DNA of 64,000 nt from Streptomyces chromofuscus (GCF_015160875.1 NZ_CP063374.1:1426001-1490000), one strand, 5' to 3'; shown: positions 10,710 to 22,341, counted from the first letter of the stretch. Numbers and translations are program-made. Notes: generated by a model not told the origin, from the letters alone.

Positions 10710-10746
10710 CCCGGAGTGCCCGGGACCAGTCCCGGAGAGCTCCGGG
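10710..10746 (-). terminator. Probable sIHF terminator
   Basis: CCCGGAG (10710-10716) pairs with CTCCGGG (10740-10746); the interior can pair further (CCCGGG with CCCGG). It ends 4 bp beyond the sIHF stop codon. Confidence 0.45.
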
Positions 10747-10749
10747 GGA

Positions 10750-11073
10750 TCAGGAACCGGTGCTGCCGAACTCGCGCTCGAGGGAGGCGATCTGGTTGGA
10801 ACCGAGACCACGCACGCGGCGGCTCTCGGAGATACCGAGTCGCTCCATGATCTGCTTGGCGCGGACCTTGCCCACGCCCGGCAGGGACTCGAGCAGGGCG
10901 GAGACCTTCATCTTGCCGATGACGTCGTTTTCCTGGCCCTGCTTGATGACCTCGTGAAGGGAGGCGCCGGAGTGCTTGAGTCGATTCTTGACCTCGGCCC
11001 GCTCCCGGCGAGCCGCGGCGGCCTTTTCGAGCGCGGCTGCGCGCTGTTCGGGGGTAAGGGGCGGAAGAGCCAC
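10750..11073 (-). CDS. sihF: Actinomycete integration host factor sIHF (nucleoid-associated protein)
   Basis: This 107-residue basic protein is the actinobacteria-specific integration host factor, unrelated to HU/IHF. It binds DNA non-specifically, influences topology and condensation, and affects development and antibiotic production in Streptomyces (literature on the S. coelicolor protein). The long N-terminal helix (ALPPLTPEQRAAALEKAAAA), the KNRLKHSGASL segment and the C-terminal helix-two-turn-helix domain (LPGVGKVRAKQIMERLGI, then RRVRGLGSNQ) are all present. GTG 11073 is chosen because AGGTGA lies upstream at good distance and the known protein starts ALPPLTPEQ; the open frame continues 52 codons upstream without similarity. 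Confidence 0.93.
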   Translation of the reverse strand: MALPPLTPEQRAAALEKAAAARRERAEVKNRLKHSGASLHEVIKQGQENDVIGKMKVSALLESLPGVGKVRAKQIMERLGISESRRVRGLGSNQIASLEREFGSTGS

Positions 11074-11169
11074 GCCTACGTCACCTCGGATGTCGAACTG
11101 TCGGATACGGACCGGTGAGGAACCTAGTCGCCCCACACCTGGGGAGCTACGAGCAACACGCTGCCCGGC

Positions 11170-11207
11170 CTCCCCCACTGCCTTGAGGGGCGCGGGAGGT
11201 GCCCCCA
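11170..11207. repeat. REP-like palindromic repeat, intergenic copy
   Basis: A CTCCCCC arm at 11170-11176 and a GGGAGGTGCCCCCA arm at 11194-11207 flank CCTTGAGGGGCGC. Related copies lie inside aroB (26808-26838) and upstream of ruvC (53728-53755). The middle of this copy shares the CCCGCGCCCCT core with the repeat at 24641-24672. It sits about 100 bp upstream of sIHF. Confidence 0.65.
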
Positions 11208-11306
11208 CTCGTCGGAGACTAGCGGTCAAGTCCGCCAGAGTCAGCGAGAACAGCGGAAAAGTCCTGGTCAGCCTCTGTCAGGACTGGATGTTTCAGACAT
11301 ACTGCC

Positions 11307-11334
11307 CTGGATTTGAGGATGTATCCAGCCTCAA
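11307..11334. promoter_or_regulatory. Interleaved inverted repeats between pyrF and sIHF
   Basis: CTGGAT-TTGAGG-ATGT-ATCCAG-CCTCAA: CTGGAT (11307-11312) pairs with ATCCAG (11323-11328) and TTGAGG (11313-11318) with CCTCAA (11329-11334). The two 6-bp stems overlap and are mutually exclusive in a transcript. It lies 27 bp past the pyrF stop and about 235 bp upstream of sIHF. An operator or a small RNA switch is possible; the function is unknown. Confidence 0.4.
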
Positions 11335-11361
11335 GTCGGCCTCGGCCCCGGGTCGGGACCC

Positions 11362-12204
11362 TCAGGCCGCCTCCACCGCGGCCCTGATCTCCTCCGCGAA
11401 GCGGTCCGCCGCGGTACGCAGAGCGACCACGTCGGGTCCGTGACGCAGCACACCCCGGCTGACGTTCGGCACGACGTTGCGCACGGCGGCCCCGAACACC
11501 CCGGGCAGATCGGCCGGAGTCGCCCCCTGGGCCCCGATCCCGGGGGCCAGGAGGGGACCGTTGATGTCGAGGTCGTAGGACGAGAGGTCACCGAGCGTGG
11601 CCCCGACGACCGCGCCGAAGGATCCCATCGGCTGCTCTCCCGCGTTCTCGGCGGCCAGGTGGGCCAGCACGGTGGCGCCGACGGTGCGGCCGTCCGCGCG
11701 GACGGCGTGCTGGACCTCCGCGCCCTCGGGGTTCGACGTCAGCGCCAGCACGAACAGACCCGCGCCGTTCTCGCGCGCCAGCTCCACCGCGGGCCGCAGC
11801 GAGCCGTAGCCGAGGTACGGCGAGACGGTCAGCGCGTCGGAGAACAGCGGGGCGTCCTTGTGCAGGAACGACTCGGCGTACGCGGCCATGGTGGAGCCGA
11901 TGTCGCCGCGCTTGGCGTCCATGACGACCAGCGTGCCCGCCGCCCGCGCCTCCTCGACCGCCTTCTCCAGGACGGCCACGCCGCGCGAGCCGAAGCGCTC
12001 GAAGAAGGCGCTCTGCGGCTTGAGGACGGCGACCCGGTCGGCCATCGCCTCGACGACCGTGCGGCTGAACCGCTCCAGTCCCGTGACGTCGTCGTTCAGC
12101 CCCCAGTCGGCGAGCAGGGAGGCGTGCGGGTCGATGCCGACGCAGAGCGGGCCGCGCTCGTCCATGGCGCGGCGCAGGCGTGCGCCGAAGGGTTCCTGGC
12201 TCAT
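11362..12204 (-). CDS. pyrF: Orotidine 5'-phosphate decarboxylase (long, group III type)
   Basis: The 280-residue protein decarboxylates OMP to UMP, the last step of de novo pyrimidine synthesis. The length and the catalytic MDAKRGDIGSTM segment place it in the longer PyrF subtype of actinobacteria and myxobacteria, not the 230-residue E. coli type. Other landmarks are VGIDPHASLLADWGL near the N-terminus and LAPGIGAQGATPADL near the C-terminus (phosphate site). Its ATG overlaps the pyrD stop (ATGA), so translation is probably coupled. It is the last pyr gene of the cluster. Confidence 0.93.
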   Translation of the reverse strand: MSQEPFGARLRRAMDERGPLCVGIDPHASLLADWGLNDDVTGLERFSRTVVEAMADRVAVLKPQSAFFERFGSRGVAVLEKAVEEARAAGTLVVMDAKRGDIGSTMAAYAESFLHKDAPLFSDALTVSPYLGYGSLRPAVELARENGAGLFVLALTSNPEGAEVQHAVRADGRTVGATVLAHLAAENAGEQPMGSFGAVVGATLGDLSSYDLDINGPLLAPGIGAQGATPADLPGVFGAAVRNVVPNVSRGVLRHGPDVVALRTAADRFAEEIRAAVEAA

Positions 12205-13307
12205 GCTGCCTTCCTCACATCGGCGCCGACGGCGTCGGCGAGCGTGGCGTAGGGGCTCGTGCGCAGCCGTGCGGCGAGGCCCTTGTGGATCCCGCGGGCC
12301 CAGAAGGGGCCCTCGTAGACGAAGGCGCTGTAGCCCTGCACGAGGGTGGCGCCGGCCAGGATGCGCTGCCAGGCGTCCTCGGCGTTCTCGATGCCGCCGA
12401 CGCCCACCAGGGTGATGCGGTCGCCCACGCGCGCGTACAGGCGGCGCAGCACCTGAAGCGAGCGGGCCTTCAGCGGGGCGCCGGAGAGGCCGCCCGTCTC
12501 CTTGACCAGGGAGGGCGCGGAGGTCAGACCGAGGCCCGCCCGCGCGATGGTGGTGTTCGTGGCGATGATCCCGTCCAGGCCCAGTTCGACGGCGAGGTCG
12601 GCGACGGCGTCGATGTCCTCGTCGGCCAGGTCGGGCGCGATCTTCACCAGGAGAGGGACATGCCGGGAGGTCACCATGCGGTCGGCCGCCTCGCGGACGG
12701 CCGTCAGCAGGGGCCGCAGATGCTCCACCGCCTGGAGGTTGCGCAGCCCCGGGGTGTTGGGCGAGGAGACGTTGACCACGAGATAGTCGGCGTACGGCGC
12801 CAGCCGCTCGGCCGACTTCACGTAGTCCGCGACGGCCTCGGCCTCGGGGACCACCTTGGTCTTGCCGATGTTGACGCCCACGACGGTCCGGAAGACCGGC
12901 TCGCGCGAGGCCAGGCGGGCGGCGACGGCCAGCGAGCCGTCGTTGTTGAAACCCATGCGGTTGATCAGCGCCCGGTCCGGTACCAGCCGGAACAGCCGCT
13001 TGGCGGGGTTGCCGGGCTGCGGCTCGCCCGTCACGGTGCCGATCTCCACGTGGTCGAAGCCGAGCATCGACATGCCGTCGATGGCGACGGCGTTCTTGTC
13101 GAATCCGGCGGCGAGGCCGAAGGGGCCGTGCATGCGCAGTCCGAGGGCCTCCGTGCGCAGCTCCTTGTGGCGGGGGGCCAGCACGGCCGCGACGAAGGTG
13201 CGCAGTACGGGGACGCGCGCGGCGAGCCGGATCCAGCGGAAGGCGAGGTGGTGCGACCGCTCCGGGTCCATGCGCTTGAAGACGAGATTGAAGAAGATCT
13301 TGTACAT
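12201..13307 (-). CDS. pyrD: Dihydroorotate dehydrogenase, class 2 (quinone-linked)
   Basis: The 368-residue flavoprotein oxidises dihydroorotate to orotate and passes electrons to quinone. The N-terminal extension ([24 protein letters not shown]) is the amphipathic, membrane-associating helix pair of class 2 enzymes. Then come AAGFDKNA (FMN), [20 protein letters not shown] with the catalytic-base Ser of class 2 enzymes, [11 protein letters not shown], and the FMN-phosphate segment [14 protein letters not shown]. It overlaps pyrF by 4 bp. Just upstream, the segment TCTTCGYGAGGACAC is duplicated (13308-13322 and 13338-13352 on the plus strand), placing two copies of a GAGGA ribosome-site-like stretch before the ATG. 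A strong terminator separates it from carB. Confidence 0.95.
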   Translation of the reverse strand: MYKIFFNLVFKRMDPERSHHLAFRWIRLAARVPVLRTFVAAVLAPRHKELRTEALGLRMHGPFGLAAGFDKNAVAIDGMSMLGFDHVEIGTVTGEPQPGNPAKRLFRLVPDRALINRMGFNNDGSLAVAARLASREPVFRTVVGVNIGKTKVVPEAEAVADYVKSAERLAPYADYLVVNVSSPNTPGLRNLQAVEHLRPLLTAVREAADRMVTSRHVPLLVKIAPDLADEDIDAVADLAVELGLDGIIATNTTIARAGLGLTSAPSLVKETGGLSGAPLKARSLQVLRRLYARVGDRITLVGVGGIENAEDAWQRILAGATLVQGYSAFVYEGPFWARGIHKGLAARLRTSPYATLADAVGADVRKAA

Positions 13308-13352
13308 GTGTCCTCACGAAGACAGATGCGAAGACAGGTGTCCTCGCGAAGA
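13308..13352 (-). repeat. Direct repeat containing the pyrD ribosome-binding site
   Basis: GTGTCCTC(A/G)CGAAGA occurs at 13308-13322 and 13338-13352 (plus-strand reading), with period 30. On the minus strand each copy supplies GAGGACAC; the proximal one is followed by the pyrD ATG and the distal one by CTG. Confidence 0.6.
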
Positions 13353-13380
13353 GGGGGACACCGTTTCCGGTGTCCCCCTC
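13351..13380 (-). terminator. carB terminator
   Basis: GAGGGGGACACCG pairs with CGGTGTCCCCCTC around a TTTC loop (13-bp perfect stem), 7 bp past the carB stop codon. It suggests that pyrD-pyrF is at least partly a separate transcript. Confidence 0.75.
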
Positions 13381-13387
13381 GGGGCTG

Positions 13388-16688
<3,301 letters not shown>

Positions 16689-16696
<8 letters not shown>

Positions 16697-17831
16697 GCTG
16701 GCCCTCCATGAGCTTCACGAAGCGGTCGAACAGGTAGGCGGCGTCGTGCGGGCCCGCTGCCGCTTCGGGGTGGTACTGGACGCTGAAGGCCGGCTTGTCG
16801 AGGAGCTGCAGGCCCTCCACCACGTTGTCGTTGAGGCAGACGTGGGAGACCTCGGCGCGGCCGAAGGGGGTGTCGGACACCTCGTCGAGCGGGGCGTCGA
16901 CGGCGAAGCCGTGGTTGTGCGCGGTGACCTCGACCTTTCCGGTCGTACGGTCCTGTACCGGCTGGTTGATGCCGCGGTGGCCGTACTTCAGCTTGTAGGT
17001 GCCGAAGCCGAGAGCGCGGCCCAGGATCTGGTTGCCGAAGCAGATGCCGAACAGCGGCGTGCCGCGCTCCAGCACGCCCTGCATCACGGAGACGGGGTGG
17101 TCGGCGGTGGCCGGGTCGCCCGGGCCGTTGGAGAAGAACACGCCGTCGGGGTTGACGGCGTACACGTCCTCGACGCTCGCCGTGGCGGGGAGCACGTGCA
17201 CCTCGATGCCGCGCTCGGCCATCCGGTGCGGGGTCATGCCCTTGATGCCGAGGTCGACGGCGGCGACGGTGAACTTCTTGTCGCCGATCGCGGGGACGAC
17301 GTACGGCTCGGTGGTGGCGACCTCGGCGGCGAGGTCGGCGCCCTTCATCTGCGGGGCCTTTTGGACGCGGGCCAGCAGCGCGGCGTCGTCCTGGATGGCG
17401 TCGCCGCTGAAGATGCCGACGCGCATGGCGCCGCGCTCGCGCAGGTGGCGGGTGAGGGCGCGGGTGTCGATGCCGCTGATGCCGACGACGCCCTGGGCGT
17501 CCAGCTCCTCGTCCAGCGTGCGCCGGGAGCGCCAGCTGGACGGCACGCGCGCGGGGTCGCGCACGACGTAGCCGGAGACCCAGATCCTCCTGGACTCCAT
17601 GTCCTCGTCGTTGACGCCTGTGTTGCCGACGTGCGGGGCGGTCATCACGACCACCTGGCGGTGGTAGGACGGGTCGGTGAGGGTCTCCTGGTAGCCGGTC
17701 ATGCCGGTGGAGAACACGGCCTCGCCGAAGGTCTCCCCCACGGCCCCGTAGGCACGGCCGCGGAAGATCCGGCCGTCCTCCAGGACGAGTACGGCGGGGA
17801 CCTTCGTGGTTCCCCCTGTGGAGGTCGTCAT
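16689..17831 (-). CDS. carA: Carbamoyl phosphate synthase small (glutaminase) subunit
   Basis: The 380-residue glutaminase subunit releases ammonia from glutamine for CarB. It has the N-terminal CPSase small-chain domain ([32 protein letters not shown]) and a class I glutamine amidotransferase domain with the nucleophile in [16 protein letters not shown] and the His/Glu pair in [15 protein letters not shown] 17831 is the family start and overlaps the upstream membrane protein's stop codon (ATGA). It lies within the pyrR-pyrB-pyrC-(membrane protein)-carA-carB operon. Confidence 0.97.
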
Positions 17832-18397
17832 CGTTCGGCGCCTTCCGTGGTGCTGGTGTTGATCATGGAGTTGATTGCGTCGACCCATGCGCCGTGCTCG
17901 GCCGCGCGGTCGGAGCGGAACCCGGAGTCGATGAGCCGCTCGCCGTGCGCCCAGGTCACGACGAGCAGTCCGCCCTCGGTCAGGACCTTGCCCGCGATGC
18001 CCTTGTCGAGCCGGGCCTCGCGCAGGGCCGCGGCGGGGACGAAGAAGTCGCTCGCCCCGGGGCGTACGACGTCGAGTCCCGCGTCCGTCAGCGTGAGCTC
18101 GACCCGGCTGCGGGTGCCCAGGCCGTGCGCCACGATGCGGTCCAGCCACTGACCGGCGGTGGTGGAGCCGTGGTAGCGGCCGGTCATCGTCAGTTTCGCC
18201 GCGCCGGGCTCGTCCGGCGCGCCGGGCAGCTCCGGCAGGTCGCCCTGGAGGGTTCCCCGCCACTTCCAGCCCTCGCGCATCAGCCAGTAGACGAGCGCGA
18301 CGAACAGGGCGAGGCCGACGACCCAGCCGATGCGGGCGGCCCAGTCGGTCACTTCCGCCGATTCCTTCTCGGCGGCCAGCAGGATTACAGGTGTCAC
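17828..18397 (-). CDS. Membrane-anchored protein with PH-like domain, embedded in the pyr operon
   Basis: I know this only as a conserved actinomycete protein of unknown function. Of 189 residues, it has a short N-terminus, one clear transmembrane segment (about 21-40, [20 protein letters not shown]), a basic-aromatic stretch ([10 protein letters not shown]) and then a soluble domain (60-185) of alternating beta strands ([49 protein letters not shown]) ending in a helix. This resembles a bacterial PH-like fold. GTG 18397 is chosen because it forms a GTGA overlap with the pyrC stop; its own stop forms ATGA with carA. Tight coupling on both sides suggests co-regulation with pyrimidine synthesis, but no role is shown. 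Confidence 0.8.
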   Translation of the reverse strand: MTPVILLAAEKESAEVTDWAARIGWVVGLALFVALVYWLMREGWKWRGTLQGDLPELPGAPDEPGAAKLTMTGRYHGSTTAGQWLDRIVAHGLGTRSRVELTLTDAGLDVVRPGASDFFVPAAALREARLDKGIAGKVLTEGGLLVVTWAHGERLIDSGFRSDRAAEHGAWVDAINSMINTSTTEGAER

Positions 18398-19680
18398 GTG
18401 AGCTTCCCGTCGACGAGCGTGGCCTTGCCCCGGAGCCATGTGTGCGTGACACGGCCCGGCAGCTCACGGCCCTCGTAGGGGGTGTTGCGGCTGCGCGAGG
18501 CGAAGCCCGCGGGGTCCACGGGCCCACGGTATGCCGTGTCGACGAGGGTGAGGTTGGCGGGCTCACCTGCCGAGACGGGACGTCCGTGCCCCGTGGCCTG
18601 CCCGATCCGGGCCGGCGTGAAGGACATCCGGTCCGCCACGCCCGCCCAGTCGAGCAGCCCTGTGTCGACCATCGTCTCCTGGACCACTGACAACGCGGTC
18701 TCCAGGCCGACCATCCCCATCGCGGCGGCGGCCCACTCGCAGTCCTTGTCCTCGTGCGGGTGCGGGGCGTGGTCGGTGGCGACGATGTCGATCGTGCCGT
18801 CGGCGAGCGCCTCGCGCAGCGCCAGCACGTCCCGTTCGGTGCGCAGCGGCGGGTTCACCTTGTAGACCGGGTTGTACGTGCGCACCAGCTCGTCGGTGAG
18901 CAGGAGGTGGTGCGGGGTGACCTCGGCGGTGACCCGGATGCCGCGGGACTTGGCCCAGCGCACGATCTCCACGGACCCGGCGGTCGACAGGTGGCAGATG
19001 TGCACGCGGGAGCCGACGTGCTCGGCGAGCAGGACGTCCCGGGCGATGATCGACTCCTCGGCCACCGCGGGCCAGCCCCCGAGACCGAGCTCGGCGGAGA
19101 CGATCCCCTCGTTCATCTGGGCGCCCTCGGTCAGCCGCGGCTCCTGCGCGTGCTGGGCGACGACCCCGTCGAAGGCCTTCACGTACTCCAGCGCCCGCCG
19201 CATGATCACGGCGTCGTCGACGCACTTGCCGTCGTCGGAGAAGACGGTGACGCCGGCCGCCGACTCGTGCATGGCGCCCAACTCGGCGAGCTTCCTGCCC
19301 TCCAGGCCGACGGTGACGGCGCCGATCGGCTGCACGTCGCAGTAGCCGTGCTCCCGGCCCAGACGCCAGACCTGCTCGACGACACCGGCGGTGTCCGCGA
19401 CCGGGAAGGTGTTGGCCATGGCGAACACGGCGGTGTAGCCGCCGGAGGCCGCCGCGCGCGTGCCGGTGAGCACGGTCTCGGAGTCCTCGCGGCCGGGCTC
19501 GCGCAGATGGGTGTGCAGGTCGACCAGGCCCGGCAGGAGCACCTGGCCGCCGGCCTCGACGACCTCGGCGCCCCCGTCCGGCAGGCCGTGGCCCACGGCG
19601 GCGATCGTCGAGCCCTCGATCAGCACGTCCTGCGGCTCGCCGCCGAGCACCTTCGCACCACGGATCAGGATCTTGCTCAT
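18394..19680 (-). CDS. pyrC: Dihydroorotase (class I type)
   Basis: The 428-residue zinc amidohydrolase cyclises carbamoyl aspartate to dihydroorotate. The metal-binding motifs are in order: [16 protein letters not shown] (HxH at about 58-60), [29 protein letters not shown], and [13 protein letters not shown] with the catalytic Asp. The HLREPG form and the length fit the class I, Bacillus-like dihydroorotases. The start is ATG 19680, five bp after the pyrB stop codon. It is the third gene of the PyrR-controlled operon. Confidence 0.96.
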   Translation of the reverse strand: MSKILIRGAKVLGGEPQDVLIEGSTIAAVGHGLPDGGAEVVEAGGQVLLPGLVDLHTHLREPGREDSETVLTGTRAAASGGYTAVFAMANTFPVADTAGVVEQVWRLGREHGYCDVQPIGAVTVGLEGRKLAELGAMHESAAGVTVFSDDGKCVDDAVIMRRALEYVKAFDGVVAQHAQEPRLTEGAQMNEGIVSAELGLGGWPAVAEESIIARDVLLAEHVGSRVHICHLSTAGSVEIVRWAKSRGIRVTAEVTPHHLLLTDELVRTYNPVYKVNPPLRTERDVLALREALADGTIDIVATDHAPHPHEDKDCEWAAAAMGMVGLETALSVVQETMVDTGLLDWAGVADRMSFTPARIGQATGHGRPVSAGEPANLTLVDTAYRGPVDPAGFASRSRNTPYEGRELPGRVTHTWLRGKATLVDGKLT

Positions 19681-19685
19681 CTGTC

Positions 19686-20717
19686 TTACTTCTCCTCGTC
19701 CGCGGAAAGGGTGTGCGCGGAGCGCTCGTCGGAAGGGTGGTGGTGGGAGACGGGCGGGCGGGTGGTGGTCGCGGGTTCGTTTCCGCCGAGCAGCAGGTAC
19801 AGCACGGCCATCCGGATGGAGACTCCGTTTGCGACCTGCTCGATGGCGGTGCAGCGCTCGGAGTCGGCGACCTGCGCGGTGATCTCCATGCCACGGACCA
19901 TCGGGCCGGGGTGCATCACGATGGCGTGCTCCGGCATCCTCGCCATCCGGTCGCCGTCCAGGCCGTAGCGCCGCGAGTACTCGCGCTCGGTCGGGAAGAA
20001 CGCGGCGTTCATCCGCTCGCGCTGCACGCGCAGCATCATCACCGCGTCGGACTTGGGCAGCGTGCTGTCGAGGTCGTACGACACCGCGCAGGGCCAGGTC
20101 TCGATGCCGACCGGCAGCAGGGTGGGCGGGGCGACGAGGGTGACCTCGGCGCCGAGGGTGTGCAGCAGGTCGACGTTGGAGCGGGCGACCCGGCTGTGCA
20201 GGACGTCGCCGACGATGGTGACGCGCCTGCCGGCCAGGTCGTGGCCGAGGCCGGCGTCCCGGCCGACGAGGCGGCGGCGCATGGTGAACGCGTCGAGCAA
20301 CGCCTGGGTGGGGTGCTGGTGGGTGCCGTCGCCCGCGTTGATCACGGCCGCGTCGATCCAGCCGGAGTTGGCCAGCCGGTACGGGGCGCCGGAGGCGCCG
20401 TGCCGGATGACGACCGCGTCGACGCCCATGGCCTCCAGGGTCTGGGCGGTGTCCTTCAGGGACTCGCCCTTGGACACCGAGGATCCCTTGGCGGAGAAGT
20501 TGATGACGTCCGCGGACAGCCGCTTCTCGGCGGCCTCGAAGGAGATCCGGGTGCGGGTGGAGTCCTCGAAGAAGAGGTTCACCACGGTGCGGCCGCGCAG
20601 GGTCGGCAGCTTCTTGATCGGCCGGTCGGCGACCCGGGACATCTCCTCGGCGGTGTCGAGGATCAGAACGGCGTCGTCGCGGGTGAGGTCGGCGGCCGAG
20701 ATGAGATGGCGCTGCAT
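19686..20717 (-). CDS. pyrB: Aspartate carbamoyltransferase catalytic chain
   Basis: The 343-residue protein condenses carbamoyl phosphate and aspartate. It has the carbamoyl-phosphate site [19 protein letters not shown] (about 49-67), the [12 protein letters not shown] loop with conserved Ser and Lys, and [12 protein letters not shown]. The catalytic core ends near residue 310; a Thr/His-rich tail ([18 protein letters not shown]) follows and is probably disordered. There is no pyrI regulatory chain nearby. The start codon is 104 bp after the pyrR stop; that spacer contains no second PyrR motif that I can find. Confidence 0.96.
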   Translation of the reverse strand: MQRHLISAADLTRDDAVLILDTAEEMSRVADRPIKKLPTLRGRTVVNLFFEDSTRTRISFEAAEKRLSADVINFSAKGSSVSKGESLKDTAQTLEAMGVDAVVIRHGASGAPYRLANSGWIDAAVINAGDGTHQHPTQALLDAFTMRRRLVGRDAGLGHDLAGRRVTIVGDVLHSRVARSNVDLLHTLGAEVTLVAPPTLLPVGIETWPCAVSYDLDSTLPKSDAVMMLRVQRERMNAAFFPTEREYSRRYGLDGDRMARMPEHAIVMHPGPMVRGMEITAQVADSERCTAIEQVANGVSIRMAVLYLLLGGNEPATTTRPPVSHHHPSDERSAHTLSADEEK

Positions 20718-20821
20718 CTTTCAGGCTCCGTAAGGCAGTTCATTCGGGAGAATTCGGGCAACCGGGCGCGTGCTGGGGCGCGCCGGAGCGGCGCGCGGCG
20801 GCGGCCGTACGCCTTCGGTTG

Positions 20822-21382
20822 CTACTGGGCGGTCTGCTTCACGCCGAGCAGCACGGTGTCACGACCGTCCTCCTCGGCGAGCTGGACCTTGACCGTCTCC
20901 CGCAGCGACGTGGGGAGGTTCTTGCCGACGTAGTCGGCGCGGATGGGCAGTTCGCGGTGGCCGCGGTCGACGAGGACCGCGAGCTGGACGGCGCGCGGGC
21001 GCCCGATGTCGTTCAGCGCGTCGAGGGCGGCGCGGATGGTGCGGCCGGAGAAGAGGACGTCGTCGACGAGGACGACCAGCTTGCCGTCGATGCCGTCACC
21101 GGGGATGTCGGTACGGGCCAGCGCGCGCGGCGGGTGCAGGCGCAGGTCGTCGCGGTACATCGTGATGTCCAGCGAACCGCACGGGACTTTGCGCTCGGTG
21201 ATCTGTTCCAGCTTGGCGGCGAGCCGCTGGGCGAGGAAGACGCCTCGGGTCGGAATGCCGAGGAGCACCACGTCGTCGGCGCCCTTGGCGCGCTCGACGA
21301 TCTCGTGGGCGATGCGGGTCAGCACCCGCGCGATGTCGGGCCCTTCGAGCACGGGCCGCGCATCGGACGCTTGCGTGTCCAT
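20822..21382 (-). CDS. pyrR: Pyrimidine operon regulator PyrR / uracil phosphoribosyltransferase
   Basis: The 186-residue protein is a UMP-sensing RNA-binding regulator with a phosphoribosyltransferase fold, usually with some uracil phosphoribosyltransferase activity. The PRPP loop [18 protein letters not shown] is intact, as are the conserved [16 protein letters not shown] and the C-terminal [24 protein letters not shown] 21382 follows a strong AAGGAGG at 21393-21399. It is the first gene of the pyr operon and divergent from bldD. Its own leader carries a PyrR-type binding sequence overlapping the region just before this ribosome site, so it likely represses its own translation. Confidence 0.95.
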   Translation of the reverse strand: MDTQASDARPVLEGPDIARVLTRIAHEIVERAKGADDVVLLGIPTRGVFLAQRLAAKLEQITERKVPCGSLDITMYRDDLRLHPPRALARTDIPGDGIDGKLVVLVDDVLFSGRTIRAALDALNDIGRPRAVQLAVLVDRGHRELPIRADYVGKNLPTSLRETVKVQLAEEDGRDTVLLGVKQTAQ

Positions 21383-21390
21383 ACGAAACG

Positions 21391-21422
21391 GACCTCCTTC
21401 TCCGCCTCACGGGACGGACCTT
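21391..21422 (-). promoter_or_regulatory. PyrR-binding RNA element in the pyr operon leader
   Basis: On the minus strand the leader reads AAGGTCCGTCCCGTGAGGC, then GGAGAAGGAGG and TCCG. The GTCCCGTGAGGC core (21404-21415) matches the conserved PyrR binding-loop motif, known from Bacillus attenuators and mycobacterial leaders. It lies immediately 5' of the ribosome site (AAGGAGG, 21393-21399), and I see no terminator in the leader, so translational repression on PyrR-UMP binding, as proposed for mycobacteria, is the likely mode. A possible -10 box (TACGGT on the minus strand) is at 21448-21453. Confidence 0.75.
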
Positions 21423-21560
21423 AAAGGACGTCGGGATTGCGCCATCAACCGTAGCAGGCCGCAGCGACACCCCGGATCACCCCCCTGCGGGCCACCGGAA
21501 TCACCCGGTTGGCCCAGTCGGCGGGCGATACCACGGAAGAGTCGGTGCGGACCATTCGGC

Positions 21561-21599
21561 TTGACGCGGCAGAGTAACGCTGCGTAACCTCACAGTGAG
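21561..21599 (+). promoter_or_regulatory. bldD promoter with BldD operator
   Basis: TTGACG (21561-21566) and TAACCT (21585-21590), 18 bp apart, form a sigma-HrdB-like promoter. The palindrome CTCAC-A-GTGAG (21589-21599) overlaps the -10 and start region and contains TCAC/GTGA half-sites as in BldD boxes. BldD is known to repress its own promoter in S. coelicolor. The leader to the ATG would be about 60 nt. Confidence 0.7.
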
Positions 21600-21659
21600 T
21601 TACCAGCCGCGCGGCATGGAACCACACCAGTCGCGTCGACACAGTGTCCGGGGAGCCAT

Positions 21660-22163
21660 ATGTCCAGCGAATACGCCAAACAGCTCGGGGCCAAGCTCCG
21701 GGCCATCCGCACCCAGCAGGGCCTTTCCCTCCACGGTGTCGAGGAGAAGTCCCAGGGACGCTGGAAGGCGGTCGTGGTCGGGTCGTACGAGCGCGGCGAC
21801 CGCGCCGTGACCGTGCAGCGCCTTGCCGAGCTGGCGGACTTCTACGGCGTTCCCGTGCAGGAGCTCCTCCCGGGCACCACCCCGGGCGGCGCCGCCGAGC
21901 CGCCGCCCAAGCTGGTCCTGGACCTGGAGCGCCTGGCCACGGTGCCGGCCGAGAAGGCGGGCCCCCTGCAGCGGTACGCGGCGACGATCCAGTCGCAGCG
22001 CGGTGACTACAACGGCAAGGTGCTCTCGATCCGCCAGGACGACCTGCGCACACTCGCCGTCATCTACGACCAGTCGCCCTCGGTCCTCACCGAGCAGCTG
22101 ATCAGCTGGGGCGTGCTGGACGCGGACGCGCGCCGCGCGGTGGCTTCGCACGAGGAGGGCTGA
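21660..22163 (+). CDS. bldD: Developmental master regulator BldD
   Basis: The 167-residue protein represses sporulation-phase genes during vegetative growth of Streptomyces when dimerised by tetrameric cyclic di-GMP. The N-terminal XRE-type helix-turn-helix (about 8-70) includes KLRAIRTQQGLSLHGVEE and VVVGSYERGDRAVTVQRL. The C-terminal domain keeps the c-di-GMP signature: R114-G-D116 and R125-Q-D-D128, at exactly the published positions. The length equals that of S. coelicolor BldD. It is divergent from pyrR, has its own promoter with a self-operator, and is followed by a 20-bp-stem terminator. Identification is secure. Confidence 0.98.
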   Translation: MSSEYAKQLGAKLRAIRTQQGLSLHGVEEKSQGRWKAVVVGSYERGDRAVTVQRLAELADFYGVPVQELLPGTTPGGAAEPPPKLVLDLERLATVPAEKAGPLQRYAATIQSQRGDYNGKVLSIRQDDLRTLAVIYDQSPSVLTEQLISWGVLDADARRAVASHEEG

Positions 22164-22189
22164 GCGCCCGACCGCTTCAGCAGAAACGT

Positions 22190-22235
22190 GCCGCCGGGGT
22201 GGCCGGAACTTCACGGTTCCGGCCACCCCGGCGGC
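22190..22235 (+). terminator. bldD terminator (20-bp stem)
   Basis: The left arm (22190-22209) and right arm (22216-22235) are perfectly complementary over 20 bp around a 6-nt loop (TTCACG), 27 bp past the bldD stop; GTTCT follows. Confidence 0.85.
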
Positions 22236-22249
22236 GTTCTGAGCGCCTC

Positions 22250-22277
22250 GGGCCCCACGGACGTGCCCGTGGGGCCC
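22250..22277. terminator. Middle hairpin between bldD and nusB
   Basis: GGGCCCCACGG (22250-22260), loop ACGTGC, CCGTGGGGCCC (22267-22277): a perfect 11-bp stem, the second of three consecutive hairpins in this convergent spacer. Confidence 0.6.
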
Positions 22278-22288
22278 CGGTGACAGGA

Positions 22289-22332
22289 GAACGCCGGAGG
22301 GCCGCAGCGTGCGCTGCGGCCCTCCGGCGTTC
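22289..22332 (-). terminator. nusB terminator
   Basis: GAACGCCGGAGGGCCGCAG (from 22289) pairs with the complementary arm ending at 22332, about 20 bp with a very small loop; it ends 9 bp from the nusB stop codon. Confidence 0.75.
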
Positions 22333-22341
22333 TGTGGTGTC

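Noticed and set aside
11307..11334. H-type pseudoknot from the interleaved stems
   Set aside because: Two of the three connecting loops would be 0 nt for two 6-bp stems, which is sterically unlikely; alternative hairpins or a DNA operator fit better.
20718..20821. Second PyrR-binding site between pyrR and pyrB
   Set aside because: No match to the TCCNGTGAGGC-type loop is present in this spacer.
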